In this document: positions 42,890 through 48,051 of the stretch, one piece after another
Layout: the number at the start of each line of letters is the position of its first letter
Position numbering within the stretch: position 1 is the stretch's first letter
NCBI GenBank assembly: GCA_002221725.1
Contig: NJFT01000281.1
Coordinates: 1 to 48,051 of the forward strand
Length of the DNA: 48,051 nt
DNA from: Scedosporium boydii
Lineage: Eukaryota > Ascomycota > Sordariomycetes > Microascales > Microascaceae
Direction of reading: 5' to 3'
The notes under the pieces: generated by a model
The model's input: only the letters and a program-made list of their open reading frames with translations
Databases searched by the model: none
Told to the model about the DNA's origin: nothing
Position numbers and translations under genes: made by a program

Positions 42890-43827
42890 ATAACGACACG
42901 GAACTCGACCTCTCCATCGCCAGCTCCGTACATGACATCTCTATCCTTCAGCCAATGAAAAAGACAAGCGCCGCAAGCGCTCCTCACACCAAATGTGTTG
43001 AGCTCCACCAGTTCCACCTTATCACGCGCATCGTCATACCAGACATCAAAGGTCACCCCTTGCCGTCGAAGCATGTCGTCGAGCTCATCGCTAGGCCCTC
43101 GAAGATCGCTCAGTATCTGCAGCCGTATCTCTCTGGCCCCAGCTAGGATTCTCTCAGCGATGATCTCCATTTCACGGTCGGTCTTCTTTCCGAATCGCCA
43201 CGGCTTATGCCACTGGTACTGGCTAATTGCACAAATGTCTAGTGTCTCAGGGGCACAGAAAACTCTGTACTCCATCTCAGTTTTCATCCGCTCGTCGAAA
43301 GGGAGGAAGTACAACTCTAGAGGCTCATCAATGCATTTCCTCAAGTAGTTTGTCATTGTGATCCGAGCACGAGACGATGTCGTGAGCTGTAAAACGATGT
43401 CCTCGTAAGAATGCACCGCGGCTCGCCCGGGCACTTTCCACACGCCATCTTTAGCTGAACACGGCGCAAAACGCATGAACAACCCATTCGGCGGATACGT
43501 GAGACTTTCGAAAGCGGGTCCCACCTCTTCCTCCAGGTCCTCGGCGAGCGCCTTATTGAGAACACGAGTGTGGATGGATGCGCTGGAAGCATCAACGAGG
43601 AGGCGAGTCATGGCGGGAGTGAACCGCACTATTTGCAGGTCTCCCTCTTCGATGTTTCTCGACCGCAGGATGAGGGGCAACCAGCGTCGAAAGGAGGATG
43701 GCAGTTCCGAAGGGATGGGCAGGTCGGGGGCTTCGTCGGCAGTGTGGAACGAAGAGTTGAAGTTGACAGGCGCGCCCAGGTCCAAATCGGCCTGAACGTC
43801 CCGGAAATCGATCTTCTTGAGCCTCAT
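42886..43827 (-). CDS. D123 (Cdc123-like) family protein
   Basis: Intronless, 313 residues. Cdc123/D123 proteins have an ATP-grasp-like fold and, in yeast and animals, chaperone assembly of translation factor eIF2. Family features: an early SSFRRWLPLILRSRN, RFAPCSAKDGVW in place of the usual R-x-S-x-x-S-x-K-D core, EYRVFCAPETLDICAISQYQ with the following WHKPW, and the metal/ATP-binding region DVWYDDARDKVELVELN with TFG. Fungi usually have one canonical Cdc123 plus divergent paralogues; the replacement of the S-P-K-D core text and the shorter N-terminus suggest a divergent paralogue. The role in translation is therefore inferred, not shown. Downstream a 54-codon ORF overlaps the stop codon. 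Confidence 0.8.
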   Translation of the reverse strand: MRLKKIDFRDVQADLDLGAPVNFNSSFHTADEAPDLPIPSELPSSFRRWLPLILRSRNIEEGDLQIVRFTPAMTRLLVDASSASIHTRVLNKALAEDLEEEVGPAFESLTYPPNGLFMRFAPCSAKDGVWKVPGRAAVHSYEDIVLQLTTSSRARITMTNYLRKCIDEPLELYFLPFDERMKTEMEYRVFCAPETLDICAISQYQWHKPWRFGKKTDREMEIIAERILAGAREIRLQILSDLRGPSDELDDMLRRQGVTFDVWYDDARDKVELVELNTFGVRSACGACLFHWLKDRDVMYGAGDGEVEFRVVI

Positions 43828-44622
43828 CGTCGCTGATGCGCAGCTCTAATTAGATTCGGCAGCTGCTGTGTAGTTAGTTGTCATGCATCCAAACGACGAG
43901 ATGGAGAGAGCTGTTCGAGAGTCGCACAGGCAGCTGATAGTCAGCTTAGTCTTGGTGATATTAGGATTGAGATTAAGGCCAAGTTGCAATAATTGTAATT
44001 CGAGTCGTATCTTTATAGCGCATTTTGGGGACCGCAAAAGAGAGTGGCGCTTGCTTGTTGGTGGTCCAATTTTTGTCGAGGTCCGATGTGGTTGCTCGTC
44101 TTGTGGCTGTCCGTATGACTCAGCCGGTGTCAAGTCCAAGTCTATTGTTGTCACAAGGCGAGAAAGCCGTGGAACTAGGATGCCCTCGTTGATATCCTGA
44201 TAGCTCAACAATCTAAGATATGCCCATCTCCAGCGGGGTCTTGATTTTCATGTTGTAGAAAACCAGTTTTGGGAGTGAACTTGTGTTGCCTTGGCTGTCA
44301 TCTTTGCTCATCTTCTTCGAGTGCATTTAAGCTGTGTTCTAACCGTGCTCTATTAAGGCTCTGTTAAGGCTAACATGACGGGCATGATCACGAGGACTCT
44401 GGTAGTGCCCGCCTAATCACGTAGGACACGTAGTATAAGCTGGAAGAAAAAGAAAGAAGGACGTGTGCTCTAAGTTATCGGCGGATCAGGTTAATTCCTG
44501 GAAGAGATTGGTAGCTATCGAATCTCAGCCCCAATAACCGGAAATTCGCTCTTTCTCTGCTCGACCCTCGCCAGCCCACCATTAAGCCATTCCACGACAA
44601 GCTGCGGAAGATAAAGGCCCCG
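43828..44622. other. Gap between D123 and methyltransferase genes
   Basis: About 800 bp upstream of D123 and downstream of the methyltransferase, both on the minus strand. A short tandem repeat-like stretch CGTGCTCTATTAAGGCTCTGTTAAGGCT lies near 44345-44370. ORFs on both strands are featureless. Confidence 0.5.
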
Positions 44623-46666
44623 CTATTGGGGTTTTCGCGCAGTCACTGCATGACTGCAAGTCATCGTTAGCACTCGAGCGATGACCATGCATCATTGATT
44701 ACGCCCACGAAAAGACCTGCGTTACCACTTACATTTGCCAATAGCCGTGGATTCTTGTGTCTCTCATGTCCTTGCGGACGCCAGCTAACAAAACCTCAAG
44801 TTCTGCTACACTCCACCCGAGTCCGCCTTCCTCCTTGGGCCTAGTGAAGATGGCGAGACTCAGCGCACCAAGAGCGTTGAGGATATTCTCTGTATTCCAA
44901 ATACCTAGAGAGATGGTCAGAAGCAAGGTCCGTGGAGGCGACGAATACAGCGTACTCTACGCACCGATTTGCTTGTATTTCTTATCCCTAGGCCAGTGGT
45001 TGGTCGGCCATTTCTCCCGCGCCACCTCAATATCAACGAACCCGGCCTCGGCAAGCTGCTTCGGGTATGCATTGGCGGAATCCATACCTCGTCCTATCCC
45101 CGCAAACGCGTCGTTGAGCATGTCAGACCACCTCTTCAGGGATGTATCTTGAGTTAGTGTCCCATCATCAGAGCACATTGGATAGATGATATCTTGGAGC
45201 TCGATGACGCCTCCAGGGTCGAGGAAGCTAGTGATGTTTAGCGCAAATGTTACCGGACGTGAAAGGGCGATCAACGGAGGCTATTGGGGTCGCAGACTCA
45301 CCTGAAACTCTGCCTGAAGAACCTCGGCCAGTCGACGATAGAGCCAGTGCAGAAACGTGCAAAGACAAAGTCAAAGTTATTGGAAAAGTTCCAGTCATCC
45401 TCGAGGTCATCAACGAAAAAGGTCACGTTGGGAGGGACGCTGCAAGCTTTTAGAATCGCCCTCTCACTCGACCCATTAGTCCGGTGCCACTTACAAGGAA
45501 GGTTGGATGGGGCTCAAGTCAATACCCGTAACCTGGAGGTGGGCAAGGCAAGGGTCAGTAAGGCCACGAGCATAAGCCCCTCTCAGACTCGCGACAAAAA
45601 ACTCACATGCGACTCGGGGTGTTTATCGGCTGGGTTTGTATTAGCTGGAATTCTGGCTTGTTGCCGATCTTCGTCGTGACAGTATAATATCGGCCTACCG
45701 GGAACTCACCAAACTCGATGCTCCAAACGCCCGTGCCGCAGCCGGCATCTAGAACCCGATGGGGCTCCTTGCCTAAGCTCGCGACGTGGGGCCTTCCATC
45801 AAATGTCAAGAGGAAAAGATCATGCTGAATATCTGTTGGGGGTGGTAGTAAGTTAGAAATGGCAAACTATATATTTCGACGGATACATGACGGAGTCGCT
45901 GGCTCGATCCTTGTTGTGCTACGTACCAAGTCGCTCATTCTCCGCCTAGGGACCGGTAGGAGGGGTTTTGTAAGTTAAGCTGCGAAATCCAATGTTGGGA
46001 GAGAGAGTATACCTCGTCATTGGGAAGCACATAAGCTGTTCAATAAACGGACAGTCAGCATTTCATTAGAGTCGAGCTTCTGGGGCCTTGTTCTGGGTCA
46101 TTAAACTCGTGGGTGGTGGTGGGCAATGGGAATTGGATGCTGGGAAGTTCAGATGCACCGTTGACAACATGGCACTTACAGCCGTCTTTGTATGCGTGGT
46201 ATGTCCGGCCATTTTCCATGCGGTATTTTAAAATGCTAGATCGTAAGGACGTTGTGTCACTTCCACCGCCCTACGTTTTTGCGTTAGGTCGAGATCCAAA
46301 CAATCCTCGCTAGATAACTAGAGTCCATGCAGAGCCAGTATTTGGTGGGGCTTCGGAGAAGAGCCAACGGCGCTTCTGACACCTTCTACTTACTACTCCG
46401 TAAGCCGAATCGCCATCGCCGTCGAATTCTTCGAGGTTCTGGACAAGAATTTAGTGAGATGCCATGAACACCATCGAGGTTTGGATTGGAGCGCTCAGCA
46501 GAGAGGCAAGGTATTCGAGACTTTGTCATACATCGTCAGCGACTAGTAGAGTCTCTCCCGTAGGCTGATTCGGCTCAACCGAGGAGCCCGGACTCTTCGG
46601 GGATCTGGGGGACTTTGGAGAAGTCGTGGCGGCGGGACCTATTGCCGGCTGTGCCGGATCACCCAT
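44623..46666 (-). CDS. LaeA-like (UMTA-type) SAM methyltransferase
   Basis: Twelve exons can be joined with correct phase: 46666-46532, 46438-46394, 46270-46180, 46035-46013, 45945-45927, 45832-45710, 45629-45607, 45532-45495, 45439-45302, 45227-44965, 44904-44733, 44653-44623; 366 residues. The N-terminus is Pro/Ser-rich (SPKSPRSPKSPGSS). LKYRMENGRTYHAYKDGSYV and LPNDEAENERLDIQHDLFLL are the hallmarks of the fungal LaeA-like methyltransferases. Motif I is VLDAGCGTGVWSIEF, then VTGIDLSPIQPS, PPNVTFFVDDLEDDW and FVFARFCTGSIVDW. The C-terminus ends YWQIHAVTARKPQ, matching the usual final strand. LaeA itself is a nuclear regulator of secondary metabolism; most paralogues, probably including this one, are of unknown substrate. 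Several exons are tiny (19, 23, 23, 31 and 38 nt). Confidence 0.9.
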
Positions 46667-48051
46667 GACGGAGCACAGAACTTAGTGTCACCAGAGATTC
46701 TCGGAATAGAACTAATCGATGTAGGCACAAATTGTTTGACACTGGAGGTACGGTGGGTCGGTAACGTTAACAAGGAGAGAGACTGGATGAGAAATAATAT
46801 TCGTCGGGGGTGGAAAAGTGATCAGGAATTATAAAATTGGGGCAGGCATGACAGGGTTCGCGGGCGAGAGAGGATTTGCGAGAAAATGCATGGGTGAGGA
46901 GATCCTGATGCAACTCACGCCAAGCATACCAATCTCTGTTGTCACTTGTATATGGTCCCCCGCACAATGCCTGCGCTTTCATTTGCCCAACTGGTGAAAT
47001 GCAACCTCCTGCGTCGAGTTCTACTTCGTACGTCGAGCTTGCTGGGCTGCTAGGTTGAATAGATTAGGCCTTGGGCGCGGAAGCGGGCCGGTAGCGTCGA
47101 CCCACAACAAAACAAGCAGCAACGAAGCAAGGACGGGATTGCCCTTTCGGGCTAGCAGACGAGACTCCCCCACGAAGATGGGTTCATGTCATGTGTCCTT
47201 CAGGTTCAGAATGAAGGGGGACACGACTATTTACGAAGCACTCAATCTTTTTCGTATCCACAGAGCGAGCTGTGATCCAGGTTGGGAGAATCTCCTCGAC
47301 AGGGTAAACTGAAATCACAATTCAATCTCAGCTGGAGCCACGGCCCGGCCACAATCCCACATTCCTTTCTAATCTATGTTTTCCATGCCCGCCAAGACTA
47401 GCCCTCGAATTTTCAGAAGAATCGAAGAAGCCCAATCTTGTCGCAGGCTCAATGTCATTCGTCCCTTACTTTTTCGATACTGTTTTTAAAAGAACTCCGG
47501 GACTCAATGAACTGACTCACAAAGATGCATCAGCTTTTCCGCCGTACCCTGGGCGTCTGAAATGTCTATTCATGCACTATGTTGAAATACAAGATACAGC
47601 TATTCCATTCGGTACTCCCTCCAGGCTCTCATCAGAAGATGTTGTGAGATGACGCTAGCCCATCGAGTTTCTCGACGCCTTCAATATGCCATATTTTCCC
47701 TGGCATTAAGAGAAGGCATATCGGAGTTTTCGTGGCGGTCATGGGCATGCTCGCTGAGCCATATCAGAGGAGGGAAACTTGCCCGATTCTATTCTGGAGA
47801 GTTTACTGAGGTAGACCTGGTTCATTCAAGGTGCCACCGCCTCCTGGGCAGTGGCCGTGAATGTGAGTGGACAGGACATCAGCCCAATCGCCTTAGAGTT
47901 GCCACTCCAGTCACCGACGTAATCTACTTTGCATTAGATCTGTACCCGAGCACCATGCATGGAGGGAAGCCACCAACAACACGCCGAATAATACCCCACC
48001 CCGCCTGCACCTGAGCTGGGTTTCCTGGCCTTCTTTTTCTCTTCCCCCCCA
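46667..48051. other. Right-hand end of the window, no supported gene
   Basis: About 1.4 kb. It should hold the promoter of the methyltransferase at its left. Open frames at 46767-46982 (minus), 47452-47652 and 47649-48014 (plus) lack recognisable motifs and have no convincing splice partners. A gene could begin beyond the window. Confidence 0.45.

Noticed and set aside
40380..46666. Secondary-metabolite gene cluster (P450 plus LaeA-like methyltransferase)
   Set aside because: No polyketide synthase, peptide synthetase, terpene cyclase, cluster transcription factor or transporter is present, and a D123 gene lies between them.
1..48051. CRISPR array, prokaryotic operon or phage-type system
   Set aside because: No regularly spaced repeats occur; the genes have spliceosomal introns and fungal-specific families throughout.

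Overview
The window looks like genomic DNA from a filamentous ascomycete, most likely a Eurotiomycete of the Aspergillus/Penicillium type. The evidence is many short introns (mostly 50-85 nt, with GT..AG ends and CTAAC/CTGAC-like branch sites), a class III chitin synthase, fungal-only families (PTH11/rhodopsin-type receptors, a CFEM domain, an LaeA-like methyltransferase, an OrsD-like relic) and a nuclear tRNA-Leu with a 16-nt intron. Exon structures were built by hand from splice signals, reading phase and family conservation. Where I say the phases add up, the summed exon lengths are an exact multiple of three.

Layout. 0-2.3 kb is low-complexity, purine/A-rich DNA carrying two decayed genes: an OrsD/DUF3505-like zinc-finger relic and the 5' end of an MFS transporter. 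3.1-8.1 kb holds a seven-exon NO VEIN-like GHKL ATPase on the minus strand. 9.3-15.6 kb holds a rhodopsin/PTH11-like membrane protein, a short-chain dehydrogenase whose first intron breaks the reading frame, and a divergent NmrA-like protein. 16.0-18.9 kb is the class III chitin synthase, followed by a 3-kb gene-poor stretch. 21.9-28.8 kb has a secreted GH18-like protein, a TauD/TfdA dioxygenase and a small MARVEL-like membrane protein, with two probable pseudogenes between them. 30.5-34.0 kb has a cytochrome b5-fused sphingolipid delta-8 desaturase and a membrane-anchored protein of unknown function. 34.5-38.6 kb has an omega/Ecm4-type glutathione transferase, tRNA-Leu(AAG) flanked by decayed coding fragments, and a CFEM-containing PTH11-like receptor. 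40.4-46.7 kb has a cytochrome P450, a D123/Cdc123-family protein with a small overlapping ORF, and a 12-exon LaeA-like methyltransferase.

How the genes fit together. Most are separately transcribed. Likely shared-promoter (divergent) pairs are SDR/NmrA and CFEM-receptor/P450. The P450, methyltransferase, SDR, NmrA and dioxygenase are typical tailoring or accessory genes, but no polyketide, peptide or terpene backbone enzyme is visible, so a biosynthetic cluster is not supported.

I did not find a convincing new multi-gene system. The best leads are a glutathione transferase gene with two stop-free introns of length 3n whose retention or bypass would add a basic leader, a D123 gene overlapped by a 54-codon ORF through an ATGA stop/start, and several hidden decayed genes.
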